Of a stretch of 64,000 nt of DNA, positions 53,479 to 62,463 are shown one piece after another. The notes below the pieces were generated by a model. That model had not been told where the DNA came from and searched no databases. It saw only the letters and a program-made list of their open reading frames with translations. Made by a program: the position numbers and the translations under genes. The DNA is from Candidatus Methylomirabilis lanthanidiphila (GTDB taxonomy: Bacteria > Methylomirabilota > Methylomirabilia > Methylomirabilales > Methylomirabilaceae), in assembly GCA_902196205.1 (NCBI GenBank), contig CABIKM010000014.1, positions 1-64,000 on the forward strand, read 5' to 3'. The stretch's first letter is position 1. Every line of letters begins with the position of its first letter.

Positions 53479-55275
53479 ATGGCCGCACACCAGTTTACAA
53501 GCGTAACGACGGTTGATGATGTCGTGCACACCGACCCGGCCCTCAGTCGGGTCCTGAATGCGCACGGGATCGACACCTGTTGTGGAGGCAGCGCAACGCT
53601 CGCCGAGGCCGCACACGTCCGGGGTATCGACCTCGACAAGCTACTCACGGCTTTGAACCAGAATGGTAAGCCGCGCACACAGCCCGCCACCGTTGCAGCA
53701 GAACCTGTTCGTCCTTGCGCCTCACCGGCCTGTGAGGTCTCGACGCCGCTTGCGCAGCCGCCGCGCGCGGCGGTCGTCGTTCCCGCCGTTCCCCGGCCGA
53801 CACGCTACGTCCGCTTCTTCGCCGCCAGCCTACTCTTTGCGCTGACCTTCGGCAGTACGCTCGGCGCACTGACCCTTGCCACGCTCACGCTTCCCTGGAA
53901 TTTCCTTGGCGGACTGTCGACGGACTCCGCCAGACTGGCGCACGGGTACACGCAGGTTTTCGGCTTCGCCGCCCTGTTCATTATGGGTGTCGCCTATCAT
54001 GTGATTCCGCGTTTCAAGGCGGCGCCGCTTGCCGCACCGGGCGCGGCCTCGGCATCGTTCTGGTTGCAAACGGGCGGCGTGCTCGTCGTCGCCATCGGCG
54101 TGCTCGTCGGGCCGCCGATGGTCGGGCCGACACAGTTCGTGGGGGCCAGCACGCTGCTTGCGGCGGCGTTGGCCTTCGGATGGGTGATCCATCGTAGTTT
54201 GGATGCCGGCGCGCCGACCCCGGAGCGCTTTGAGCGCTATCTACGCGCCGGCTGCGGATGGCTGGTGGTTGCAGCCGCCTTGGCCGTCGTTACGGCTGCC
54301 GGGGTCGATCCGCTCCAGCCGGCAGTGTGGGAGGCGGCACTGTGGGGCTTCGCGGGCTCATGGATTCTTGGTATGGGTCTACGCATCATACCGGTCTTCC
54401 TGGGTCTGTCGCTTCCATCTCCACGGACCAACACTGTACTATTCGCCGGCTATCAACTGGCCGCGTTGGCATGGATACTCGTAGCCGTCATCGAGACATG
54501 GGTACCGCTCCCAGGTCTACGCGCGCTGTCCGGGATTACGCTGTCGTTGACGGTGGGGATGTTCGTCCTGCAACTTGGCATTCTGGGGCCGTGGGAGAAT
54601 CAGACGACAGTCGGCGACCGTGGCTACGAAAAGTTTCTGATTGCCGCCTATGCATGGTTGCTTGTCGCGTCGGCATTTATGCCCATGTGGAGCGCAGTGT
54701 CGGCGCTTGCGGGCGATCCAATGCCGGCGCTGGTTCTGGACTTCGGCCGCCACGCATTTACCCTCGGCTTTCTGACGCAGATCATCGTCGGCGTTGCCGC
54801 GCGCCTTATCCCGGTATTCGCCGGGACGCCACTCTGGAGCACAGGCTGGCGCGACACAACCTTCTATCTGCTCAACGCGGCGATCGCCACACGCGGTCTC
54901 GAACTGTTGGTTGAGGTGGCCGGTCTGGCAGGCGTATGGCCATATATCTCCGTCTCCGGTGTGTTTGGCGTGGGCGCGTTTGCGGCCTTTGCGGTCAACG
55001 TCATCATGACCGTGCGCGCATACCCGACGGCCACTACACTCGCCTCGACAGCGAGAGAACCGATGGCGGACAACTTTGTCGCCGATCTGCTCATCATCCC
55101 GGGTGCCCTTGAACTGCTCGTGAGCCGCGGTTTGCGCCCGCTCCAGAATCCGGAAATGCGCGCAGCGATGGCCCCCACTGTCACGTTACGACAGGCGTGC
55201 CGGATTCATAGCATCGAACTTGAACCGCTGCTGGCCGAGCTGGGTAAGCTGGCGGCAATATCCCGTCAAGCATAA
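53479..55275 (+). CDS. DUF542 (RIC)-NnrS-DUF1858-like fusion membrane protein
   Basis: 598 residues. Residues 1-60: DUF542/ScdA-N domain with ALSRVLNAHGIDTCCGGS, the N-terminal part of RIC proteins that repair NO-damaged iron-sulfur centres. A Pro/Ala linker, then about 110-520: 12 helices with NnrS motifs (LAHGYTQVFGFAALFIMG, AYHVIPRF, GRHAFTLGFLTQIIVGVAARL). Residues about 530-595: a DUF1858-like tail (NPEMRAAMAPTVTLRQACRI). Domains and membrane part suggest sensing or relief of nitric oxide stress at the membrane. Own promoter-like motif upstream. The FmdE-like gene follows by 17 bases. Confidence 0.8.
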   Translation: MAAHQFTSVTTVDDVVHTDPALSRVLNAHGIDTCCGGSATLAEAAHVRGIDLDKLLTALNQNGKPRTQPATVAAEPVRPCASPACEVSTPLAQPPRAAVVVPAVPRPTRYVRFFAASLLFALTFGSTLGALTLATLTLPWNFLGGLSTDSARLAHGYTQVFGFAALFIMGVAYHVIPRFKAAPLAAPGAASASFWLQTGGVLVVAIGVLVGPPMVGPTQFVGASTLLAAALAFGWVIHRSLDAGAPTPERFERYLRAGCGWLVVAAALAVVTAAGVDPLQPAVWEAALWGFAGSWILGMGLRIIPVFLGLSLPSPRTNTVLFAGYQLAALAWILVAVIETWVPLPGLRALSGITLSLTVGMFVLQLGILGPWENQTTVGDRGYEKFLIAAYAWLLVASAFMPMWSAVSALAGDPMPALVLDFGRHAFTLGFLTQIIVGVAARLIPVFAGTPLWSTGWRDTTFYLLNAAIATRGLELLVEVAGLAGVWPYISVSGVFGVGAFAAFAVNVIMTVRAYPTATTLASTAREPMADNFVADLLIIPGALELLVSRGLRPLQNPEMRAAMAPTVTLRQACRIHSIELEPLLAELGKLAAISRQA

Positions 55276-55292
55276 AGGAGGATCCAACCGTT

Positions 55293-55934
55293 ATGAGTAT
55301 GGCTAAGTCGACACCGCGTGAACAACTTGCACTCTCGTTGCGAGTACGTCCCGAACCGATTGTGGTGCGCGATCCTTTTCTCGAATTTCTGGGACTGGTC
55401 GGTCCCGGAGAGGCGATCGCAGTCAGCTTTGATGAGCTCGTGAAAGCGGCCGGCCATATGTGTCCGACTGTGGCCGGCGCGTACCTGGTCCTGCGGCACG
55501 GTCTCAAGGCCTTGTACGGCGATGAGCCGGCCGTTCGGGGCGACGTGCGGGTGACGGCATACGGCGGCCCGACCGATTTCGGGTATGGACCGATCTCGCA
55601 ACTGGTGAATGTGGCTATCGGCGCCGCGCCTGAAACCGGTTTTGGAGGGTTGGGCGCCGGACGCTTTCGCCGGCGCGACCTGTTTGTCTTTCGGACCGAT
55701 GATCTGCGCCACAGCGAGTTTGACTTTGAGCGTCTCGACACCGGGCGCACTGTCCATGTCACATACGAGCCGAACGTAGTACCGACTTCCAAAGACCTCC
55801 CGGCAGCTATCGGCCCCGCGCTCTCCAATGGCGACCCTGCCTCGGTCGCTCGTTTCCGCTCCCTCTGGAACGCGCGTGTAGAAGATATCCTCGAGGCCGA
55901 CGCGCGCGTCGTTCGCGTTCAGGCGGTAAAGTAG
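55293..55934 (+). CDS. FmdE-family protein
   Basis: 213 residues. Core AAGHMCPTVAGAYLVLRHG near 50, VTAYGGPTDFGYGPISQ, and later FGGLGAGRFRRRDLFVF fit the FmdE family. Those proteins were named after a formylmethanofuran dehydrogenase operon but occur widely and bind metal through the N-terminal His/Cys. The usual C-terminal zinc ribbon is absent. GGAGGA upstream. Immediately after the DUF542-NnrS gene, so probably one transcript. Function here unknown; metal or redox role in NO response is inference. Confidence 0.75.
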   Translation: MSMAKSTPREQLALSLRVRPEPIVVRDPFLEFLGLVGPGEAIAVSFDELVKAAGHMCPTVAGAYLVLRHGLKALYGDEPAVRGDVRVTAYGGPTDFGYGPISQLVNVAIGAAPETGFGGLGAGRFRRRDLFVFRTDDLRHSEFDFERLDTGRTVHVTYEPNVVPTSKDLPAAIGPALSNGDPASVARFRSLWNARVEDILEADARVVRVQAVK

Positions 55935-55944
55935 CTGTTAGGGG

Positions 55945-56025
55945 CGTAGACTGAAGGCTGACGGCCGGGAAAGGAACGGAACTGTGCCAAACAATCCTTC
56001 AGCCTTCAGTCTCTCTCCCTGCAGC
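55945..56025. repeat. GAAGGCTGA inverted repeat
   Basis: agactgaaggctgacggcc and, inverted, ccttcagccttcagtctc, arms about 14 bases with 35-base loop. Sits between convergent genes and could end transcription from both sides, without T-tracts. Confidence 0.6.
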
Positions 56026-56043
56026 CTTGTTCCCGGAGGTACG

Positions 56044-58008
56044 TTAAAAAAATGCCTGGATCGTGAACAGCGCGTCGTTATCATGATCCCTGTGATTATA
56101 ATCGAGCCGCAGCGCCCAGTTTTGCGACAGCGTGTAGCGTGATCCGACGAACCACCGAATGTCATCAGACTTCTCACCCAACGCATATTTCAGGTACGTA
56201 CCCGTAGCCATAAATTTCCAACTCGTAGTCAGGTCGGCCAGCATCCCCGCGGTCCCGCCGCCGCCGACACGATGCCGCTCTTCGTAGGCTCGACTATAAT
56301 TCCCCTCTGCTTCCGCAAAGACGAACAGCACTTCCCGCTTTAACAATCGGGATTCGACGGCGGCCCCAATACCTCCGTTGAGCACCCCATTGCGACATAG
56401 TCGACAGTCATGGCGTGTGATGGTCTGCATGCCGGCATGAATCTTCCACGATGGAGCATAGGTCACTGAATCGATCGGCGAGAGGGACAACACATCGGCG
56501 AGTATCGCCCGCTCAAATCGCGTCTCACCGGCTCGGTTGTAATGACGGGCCGTCACCGACGCGATTTCAATCTGAGCATCAGGGGTATAACCGACCTCCG
56601 GATCAAGCAGATCGTGGTAGCCCGCCCGCACGGTGACTTCTTCAAACGTATCGTGATTTCGCCAACCTGTTCCTACACTGATACGGGAGGTCCTGTGCCC
56701 CAACTCCGGCTGCTTCGCAAACGGTGCCACCATGAAATCCTCGGACGGTAGCCGGAGTCGGCTGCGGGCGGTCAATAGCGCCCGGTTTCGTTCTTTGAAT
56801 TCAGACGGTGGCTCGCCAGTGGTATCGATCCGATATCGCAAATAGTCCGAAGCGAGATCGAGCAGAAACGCTTGGCGCGGAGGACTCAATCGGACAAAAG
56901 CCGGCGACGTCAGCCCACTTGGATCCTGTGTGATCCGGTAAGCCAATGCGCGATCCTCCGGCAATAACGATTCGCGTTTTCGGCGGATGATGTTGCTGCG
57001 GGCGGGACGATATGTGACTTCCGACACCAATCCGGGTTTGGACGCGATCAGTCGAACCGTATCGGCCGGGACGGTCCAGAAAAGAAACTCATCCGTAAGA
57101 TGTAGTGACGGGTCCGCATAATCGAGCAGCGTCAGCAGATGATAGGAACAGTTCTCTTTGAAAAAAAAATAATCGAAATAGGCATTCCCCAATTCCCATG
57201 CGTGCATCAAGAGGCGCTGTACTTGCTGCTGGGTGAAATTAAGACGGTACTCCCAGATATCACGGTCTTCGATGTCCCGATATTCCTGCACCTTCAGGTA
57301 GTATGGAATCGTCGAAAAATATCCCTTGTAGAGTCCGAAGATGCCGCGAATCGGATAGGCGATGCCGGCGTCCGGCGGTACGTCGGCCGCATAATTGATG
57401 GTGTAGGCAAGGATTCGCGTCTGTTCGGTCTGGCCCCTCTGGTCGACTCGCAGCAAGGTATGTCCGAACATTGATGCCGGATTGTTCATAAAAGCCGAGG
57501 GGAAAATCAGCGTAATAGACCGGGCTTCAAAATCCGCAAACCACCGATCGTACCGTTCGCATACCGCCTTCGGCATGTGCGAGTCGCCGAACTGTAGTTT
57601 CTGCCTCAACCAGTGATAGCGGGCAATGAACGCGCATTGCGCCGGCTGCTGAGAGCGTCCCACCAACTCCGGCGAGAAAAATTGCGCCAGCGTCGCATCG
57701 AGCTCTGCTTGCGGATCGGTCTTCCCTTCCGACGACATAAAAAATCCGGGATCGTCTTGTTCACTTTCGAATCCACCAAAAAGGCTGGGGCGATAATGGA
57801 GGAGTAAATGCCACTCGCGGTCATCAGCGAGTTTATGGGCACGCGCCTTGGCTTGCAGTTCGGACAAATAGGTGTCGGCGGTGAGAGGCTCGGCGCCAGC
57901 GTGTAAAGAGGCCAAACAGACGAGGACAACAATGAGCCAACCGGACAGAGACGATGTTCGGAGGAAAAAACAGAACGGGCTCTGACCGGAAGGCCAGAGC
58001 CCGTTCAT
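56044..58008 (-). CDS. DUF4105 (Lnb-like) protein with C-terminal barrel-like domain
   Basis: About 654 residues. Signal segment (SGWLIVVLVCLASLHAGA), then the DUF4105 periplasmic domain with PASMFGHTLLRVDQ (catalytic His region) near 190 and FKENCSYHLLTLLD (catalytic Cys) near 285, as in Lnb lipoprotein N-acyltransferases. From about 450 to the end, alternating strands ending in WALRLDYNHRD and a terminal Phe suggest an outer-membrane beta-barrel. ATG 58008 means that the first residues (NGLWPSGQSPFCFF) are encoded by a terminator hairpin; no later ATG exists before the hydrophobic segment. The true start is therefore unclear. Upstream gene is a DUF3015 protein. Confidence 0.7.
   Translation of the reverse strand: MNGLWPSGQSPFCFFLRTSSLSGWLIVVLVCLASLHAGAEPLTADTYLSELQAKARAHKLADDREWHLLLHYRPSLFGGFESEQDDPGFFMSSEGKTDPQAELDATLAQFFSPELVGRSQQPAQCAFIARYHWLRQKLQFGDSHMPKAVCERYDRWFADFEARSITLIFPSAFMNNPASMFGHTLLRVDQRGQTEQTRILAYTINYAADVPPDAGIAYPIRGIFGLYKGYFSTIPYYLKVQEYRDIEDRDIWEYRLNFTQQQVQRLLMHAWELGNAYFDYFFFKENCSYHLLTLLDYADPSLHLTDEFLFWTVPADTVRLIASKPGLVSEVTYRPARSNIIRRKRESLLPEDRALAYRITQDPSGLTSPAFVRLSPPRQAFLLDLASDYLRYRIDTTGEPPSEFKERNRALLTARSRLRLPSEDFMVAPFAKQPELGHRTSRISVGTGWRNHDTFEEVTVRAGYHDLLDPEVGYTPDAQIEIASVTARHYNRAGETRFERAILADVLSLSPIDSVTYAPSWKIHAGMQTITRHDCRLCRNGVLNGGIGAAVESRLLKREVLFVFAEAEGNYSRAYEERHRVGGGGTAGMLADLTTSWKFMATGTYLKYALGEKSDDIRWFVGSRYTLSQNWALRLDYNHRDHDNDALFTIQAFF
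57965..58006 (-). terminator. Rho-independent terminator of the DUF3015 gene
   Basis: 12-bp perfect stem (gaacgggctctg, 57973-57984, with 57995-58006), 10-base loop, followed on the minus strand by six T (57970-57965). It starts 7 bases after the DUF3015 stop and lies inside the 5' end of the DUF4105 frame. Confidence 0.85.
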
Positions 58009-58012
58009 CGCA

Positions 58013-58525
58013 CTATCGGGGAGAGGCTTTGGCGAGCACCGGATGACCGGCAATGGCTTCATTGATCGCCTTCACCATAGCCACCGGAGAGGTTTCACCC
58101 GCCTTCACCAGCGAGGTGTAGCGCTCCTGTGTCATAGCGAAGAAGACGCCGTGCTGATCGGCCGGTATCCCCATCAAGGTCGCCAGCGAGGCGAGATGCT
58201 CCCCCTGACCACGCGCCATCTCCTGAGAGAGATTCTCAAAATTCAACTCTGCAAACATCGTTGTCTTGCTGTCGCCCATGATCTTGCCATCATTGGTACA
58301 GCCTGAGGTCCCTGAGCTGATCCCGAACGTCGTGCTGCCGAAGGTCCCGTTGGTCGTCGCCATCATGACCTGCGGGGCAATATCCTTCTGTCTCTGGTAA
58401 TCGGACCAGGCGAGCTTGCCCAAACCGCATCCTGGACCCGTATCGGGATTCGGCGCCGCCATCGCCAGGCCTGCCTGCATCCCACACAGCACTGCAACCG
58501 ATAATATGGCCGCCTTCTTCACCAT
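58013..58525 (-). CDS. DUF3015-family periplasmic protein
   Basis: 170 residues. Signal peptide (AAILSVAVLCGMQAGLAMAA). GPGCGLGKLAW, MMATTNGTFGSTTFGISSGTSGC, and LNFENLSQEMARGQGEHL are the DUF3015 family pattern, with two conserved cysteines likely paired. Function unknown. AAAGGAGGACCT before ATG 58525. It is ended by a strong terminator at 57965-58006 that abuts the DUF4105 gene. The two are probably functionally linked by proximity only (inference). Confidence 0.85.
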   Translation of the reverse strand: MVKKAAILSVAVLCGMQAGLAMAAPNPDTGPGCGLGKLAWSDYQRQKDIAPQVMMATTNGTFGSTTFGISSGTSGCTNDGKIMGDSKTTMFAELNFENLSQEMARGQGEHLASLATLMGIPADQHGVFFAMTQERYTSLVKAGETSPVAMVKAINEAIAGHPVLAKASPR

Positions 58526-58667
58526 AGGTCCTCCTTTTTGTGAGTGTACAACGACTCGCCGTACGATCGACGCGACGTGCGCATTATAGCTGAAACACCT
58601 CGTGATGTTGAGACAAATTATACATCAAGGGGAGTACTGAATAGATTGCACCGTTGCACTACATCTC

Positions 58668-58765
58668 AAACAACCTCCCCCTTTGGAAAAGGGGGATTGA
58701 GGGGGATTTCCTGATCGTTCAAATCCCCCACGCCCCCCTTTGCGAAAAGGGGGGGATGCAAGCTA
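58668..58765. repeat. Paired G/C-tract palindromes
   Basis: Two hairpins in tandem: cctccccctttggaaaagggggatt and aatcccccacgcccccctttgcgaaaagggggg, joined by gagggggatttcctgatcgttc. Same family as 1-77. Occupies most of the gap between the DUF3015 gene and the thiamine-diphosphate enzyme gene; nothing else seen there. Confidence 0.65.
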
Positions 58766-58818
58766 GGTTAGGCTCTGAGTAATAAGTCTCCCCATCGGAT
58801 TGCCTTACACTCTTTCCC

Positions 58819-60444
58819 TCAGGCCAGATCCGGCGGGACCTGCAAGACTGCGGGCACCTCAATTACGGTGAGTCTATTCCGCGTAAGCGCCTCCAGCAGG
58901 GCGTCGCCTACCGCGTCAAGCGAATCCACCTTCACCGCATCCGCTCCAAACGACTTCGCTAAGGCGATAAAGTCCGGGTTGCTGAGCGCTTCGTCGCCAA
59001 ACAGGTGCCCCGCCTTTCGTTCGACGTAGTCGACGACGCCGAAGGCGTTGTCGTTAAAGAGTAAGACAACGATGGCGAGCCGGTGCTTGACGGCGGTCGC
59101 CAGCTCCTGACAGGAGAAGAGGAATCCGCCGTCACCGCACAGCGCCAGGACTTGGCTCTCGGGCTTCGCGAGCTTCGCGCCGATAGCGGCCGGCAGCCCG
59201 AATCCGATCGTCCCGCTTCCCATCGCCCAGAGGAATGACCTGGGTTCGTAGACCTCGAAGTATCTGCGGGTCCAATACGCCGCGACGGTAGAATCATTGG
59301 CTATAATAGCGTCGCGCCGCAACGCGCTTCGAATGACCTCAAGGAGCTGCACCTCGGTCGGGTAGTTCGTCCTCAGTCTGTCGAGGGTCTGCCGTTTGGT
59401 CCTGAGGATTGTCGACCTCTCGAAGCCTTGCGGGCGTGACGGCTGCTGCTCAAATCGTACAAGAATGTGCTCTAAAGCTGTGCGAGCGTCTGCCACCAAC
59501 TCGACGATCTCGCGCCCTTGAATGTGTGGATGGGTCTTATCGAACTGCCGCTCGTCGAGATCAATCCGGACCCATCGTGGAGGCAGCCGCAACGACCACT
59601 TGCCGGTTGATCGGTTGCTGAACCGTGTGCCGACCACTACAGCGAGATCGGCCTCTGTAAGGAGCGCCTGAACTGGCTCCTCGGTCCCTAAGTTACCGAG
59701 CGACAGATCATGATCCTCCGGAATCACCCCTTTGCCTTTGATGCTGGTAAGGACCGGGGCGTGAAGTAATTCAGCCAATCGTGTAATGGCATGACCTGCA
59801 TCAGGCGCGATCGCGCCGCCTCCGGCATAGATAACAGGCCGTCTTGCCTGAGCGATCATTTCGACTGCTTCTTCCAGCCTCGCTTCGCCAGGCAGCTTTG
59901 GTGTGCGCACAGCAGGCTGATAAAAGAAAGGCGCATTAAGCTCCTCTTTCAGGATGTCCGCCGCAATTTCGAGGCCGTACGGTCTTGGCCTTTCACCTTG
60001 CATCCCGGAGAAAATCTCGTGCAGGCAGTGGGGGATGTCCGATGCACTCTTCACATCATAACAGGCCTCAGTCACATTCGAAATCAGACCGTGCTGATCC
60101 TTCACCTCATGGACGTCTCCCCATCCCTTGTGCAGGTGCGCCTGTTCGATCTGACTGGCGAGGAGCAGTATCGGCGAGGAACTGCAGTAGGCCTCCTGGA
60201 TCCCGACCATCGTGGCGGCAGTACCGGCACCCGTCCCAGCCAGCACCACCCCAATCCTGCCGGTCGCCCTGGCATAGGCATCGGCCATGAAGGCTGCGGA
60301 CTGCTCGTTGCGGACCTCAATGAATCGAAGCCCCCGCTTTTTGACGGCGGCAGCCACAGGCGTGATGTGCAGACCGCGTATCCCAAAGATCAGCTCAATC
60401 CCTTGAGCCTTCAGACATTCGGCAACCGCTTCTGCCCCAGTCAT
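58819..60444 (-). CDS. Thiamine-diphosphate-dependent enzyme (acetolactate-synthase-like)
   Basis: 541 residues. Three domains: PYR with FIEVRNEQSAAFMADAYARATG (catalytic Glu), central domain (ARRPVIYAGGGAIAPDAG), PP domain with LCGDGGFLFSCQELATAV then NDNAFGVVDY (cofactor site). The closest broad family is acetolactate synthase/benzoylformate decarboxylase; the substrate is unknown. Start ATG 60444 overlaps the aminotransferase stop as ATGA; the frame open to 60981 has only shadow translation. Last gene of a four-gene operon. It may decarboxylate the keto acid made by the upstream aminotransferase, which is inference. Confidence 0.85.
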   Translation of the reverse strand: MTGAEAVAECLKAQGIELIFGIRGLHITPVAAAVKKRGLRFIEVRNEQSAAFMADAYARATGRIGVVLAGTGAGTAATMVGIQEAYCSSSPILLLASQIEQAHLHKGWGDVHEVKDQHGLISNVTEACYDVKSASDIPHCLHEIFSGMQGERPRPYGLEIAADILKEELNAPFFYQPAVRTPKLPGEARLEEAVEMIAQARRPVIYAGGGAIAPDAGHAITRLAELLHAPVLTSIKGKGVIPEDHDLSLGNLGTEEPVQALLTEADLAVVVGTRFSNRSTGKWSLRLPPRWVRIDLDERQFDKTHPHIQGREIVELVADARTALEHILVRFEQQPSRPQGFERSTILRTKRQTLDRLRTNYPTEVQLLEVIRSALRRDAIIANDSTVAAYWTRRYFEVYEPRSFLWAMGSGTIGFGLPAAIGAKLAKPESQVLALCGDGGFLFSCQELATAVKHRLAIVVLLFNDNAFGVVDYVERKAGHLFGDEALSNPDFIALAKSFGADAVKVDSLDAVGDALLEALTRNRLTVIEVPAVLQVPPDLA

Positions 60445-61658
60445 CGGGCACCCTCGGACGAGGCCGCTACTTGTGCCATCTGGTTGATGGCGCCCTCCAG
60501 AATGACCATCGCCTGATCCACCTCTGACCGGCCAATAATCAGCGGGGGCATAAATCGGATCGTTTGGGGCGGAATCGGGTTGACCAGTAGACCACGTTCG
60601 CAGCAGGCTTGAGCCATCGCCAGCGCAACCGGCCTGGTAAACTCCACCGCCAGCAACAGGCCTCGGCCCCGAACCTCTTTTACGATGTCCCATTTCCCTC
60701 GCAGCGCCAGGAGCCGTTCCCGGAAATCGCCTCCCACCCGAGCTGCATGACCGACCAGGTCTTCCTTTAGGATAAATCTTAAAACCGCTGCGGCCACGGC
60801 AGAGCAGAGCGGGTTGCCGCCATAGGTGGAGCCGTGATCGCCTGGTCCAAAGCAGGCAGCCCGTTCGTTGGCCAGGAACGCAGCAATAGGAACACCGCCA
60901 CCCAGTCCCTTGCCAACCGTCATGATGTCGGGCCTGATGCCGGAATACTCGTGTGCCCATAGCGTTCCTGTTCGACCGCAACCCGTCTGTACCTCATCCA
61001 GGATCAACAGAATGCCCCGTTCGTCGCACAGGGCGCGGACCTCCTGCAAATAGTGCTCAGACGGGATCCTCACACCGCCCTCACCCTGGATCGGCTCCAG
61101 CAGGATTGCGCACGTCCGCTCACGGACAGCGGCCCGCAAGGCGGCGATGTCGTTGTATGGAACATTTGTAAATCCCTCAGGGAGCGGGGTAAAGGGCGCC
61201 TGATACTCCGGCTTACCTGTCGCCGCTACCATCGCCAACGTTCGACCATGGAAACTCTTCAGAGCCGAGATGACCTCGTACGCGCCACTCAGATGCAGCT
61301 TTCCGTATTTCCGGGCTAATTTCACCGCCCCCTCGTTCGCCTCGGCGCCGCTGTTACAGATGAAGATCTTCGCCAACCCGCTTGTCGACAGCAGCAGCTC
61401 TGCCAACTCAATCTGCGGGGTTGTATACACATCGAGGCTGGCCAGGATAAGACGCGACGCCTGCTCCCGAATCACCTCCTGAATGACAGGATGACAGTGA
61501 CCCAGGCTACAGGCAGCCCATCCGGCAATAAAGTCAAGGTACTCCCTCCCGGCATCATCCCAGACTCTCGCCCCTTCCCCTCGGACGAGCGTCACCTCGA
61601 GACGCCGGTGGCCGGTGTCCATGAAGTACCGCTTATCCAACTCTACCCAATGGTTCAT
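60441..61658 (-). CDS. Class III PLP aminotransferase (acetylornithine/ornithine type)
   Basis: 405 residues. FIAGWAACSLGHCHPVIQE, ICNSGAEANEGAVKLARK, SFHGRTLAMVAATG, LILDEVQTGCGRTGTLW and TVGKGLGGGVPIAA (PLP lysine near 250) are those of ArgD/RocD-like enzymes. It moves the terminal amino group of (acetyl)ornithine or a related diamine acid to 2-oxoglutarate. The neighbours (DDAH-like enzyme and aldehyde dehydrogenase) point to an ornithine catabolic role instead of arginine synthesis. Overlaps both neighbours by 4 bases. Confidence 0.88.
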   Translation of the reverse strand: MNHWVELDKRYFMDTGHRRLEVTLVRGEGARVWDDAGREYLDFIAGWAACSLGHCHPVIQEVIREQASRLILASLDVYTTPQIELAELLLSTSGLAKIFICNSGAEANEGAVKLARKYGKLHLSGAYEVISALKSFHGRTLAMVAATGKPEYQAPFTPLPEGFTNVPYNDIAALRAAVRERTCAILLEPIQGEGGVRIPSEHYLQEVRALCDERGILLILDEVQTGCGRTGTLWAHEYSGIRPDIMTVGKGLGGGVPIAAFLANERAACFGPGDHGSTYGGNPLCSAVAAAVLRFILKEDLVGHAARVGGDFRERLLALRGKWDIVKEVRGRGLLLAVEFTRPVALAMAQACCERGLLVNPIPPQTIRFMPPLIIGRSEVDQAMVILEGAINQMAQVAASSEGAR

Positions 61659-62461
61659 GTTGCCTCACGATCCAGGAACAGCGCCAGACACTTGGGCCCG
61701 CCCCCGGCTTTGAGAAACTCTGTCGTCTCAACCTCATGAACCTGATACCCGGCCTCGGCGAGCGTCCGGGCCAGGTGAGGACAGTCCGCATTCATGACCA
61801 CCGCCTGTCCAACCACGATCGCATTACAGGCAAAGCGCCTCGCCTCTACCTCCGTCACCGGGAAAAGCTCAGGGATCGTCTCTTTCAAGAGCCGCTGCGA
61901 GGCAGGACTGAACGCGTCCGGGTAGTATGCTGCCCGGCCTGGCTGAAGCGGGCATAAGCAGGTGTCCAGGTGGTAGAACCACGGATCAGCAAGCTCCAGG
62001 GAATGGACCGGCATCCCCACAAGCTCCGCGAGCAGGTGATGGGCCTGCAGTTCTGAACGAAAGCGGTACCCGGCGAACAGGCGATCTCCGCAGAAGAGCG
62101 CATCCCCTTCTCCTTCAAAAAGGGCGGGTTCCGGCAGACACGCGACCCGGTAATTCCGTTCCAGAAACCACTGCGTAAAATGAGGCACCTCCGCCTCACG
62201 CTCACGGTATCGGAAACGACTGCTTACAAATAAGTTGTCGACCAGGAGCCCGGCATTGGCCGTAAAGCAGAGATCAGGCAGCCCGGGAACAGAAGGCAGC
62301 AGTTCCACCTGGACCCGTAACGTTTCAGTAAGCAGTTGATACAGTACCTCCCACTGCCGCAGGGCGACTGTCCGGTCCGCCTGCCGGTTTCGATCCATCC
62401 AGGGATTGATCTCGTAGTAGATCCCGTAATGATCGGGACGACACATCAGCAGCCTGGTCAT
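61655..62461 (-). CDS. Amidinotransferase-superfamily hydrolase (DDAH / arginine dihydrolase-like)
   Basis: 268 residues. RLLMCRPDHYGIYYEINPWM at the N-terminus, LPDLCFTANAGLL, HLDTCLCPL (catalytic His) near 167 and FLKAGGGPKCLALFL (catalytic Cys) near 258. This is the five-bladed guanidine-hydrolase fold. It may be dimethylarginine hydrolase or, by resemblance to ArgZ/AgrE N-terminal domains, an arginine dihydrolase giving ornithine and ammonia. The downstream ornithine-type aminotransferase favours the second. ATG 62461 starts 2 bases after the upstream stop; the frame to 62662 is a shadow. Confidence 0.82.
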   Translation of the reverse strand: MTRLLMCRPDHYGIYYEINPWMDRNRQADRTVALRQWEVLYQLLTETLRVQVELLPSVPGLPDLCFTANAGLLVDNLFVSSRFRYREREAEVPHFTQWFLERNYRVACLPEPALFEGEGDALFCGDRLFAGYRFRSELQAHHLLAELVGMPVHSLELADPWFYHLDTCLCPLQPGRAAYYPDAFSPASQRLLKETIPELFPVTEVEARRFACNAIVVGQAVVMNADCPHLARTLAEAGYQVHEVETTEFLKAGGGPKCLALFLDREAT

Positions 62462-62463
62462 GT

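Noticed and set aside
51321-55275. Thought of NO dismutase / qNor-type heme-copper oxidase for the two polytopic proteins
   Set aside because: The motifs and helix pattern fit NnrS; the qNor-type cytochrome c-like N-terminal domain and active-site signatures are not seen.
58700-58735. tRNA-like gttcaaatc segment
   Set aside because: Part of the G/C palindromic repeat; no cloverleaf can be drawn around it.
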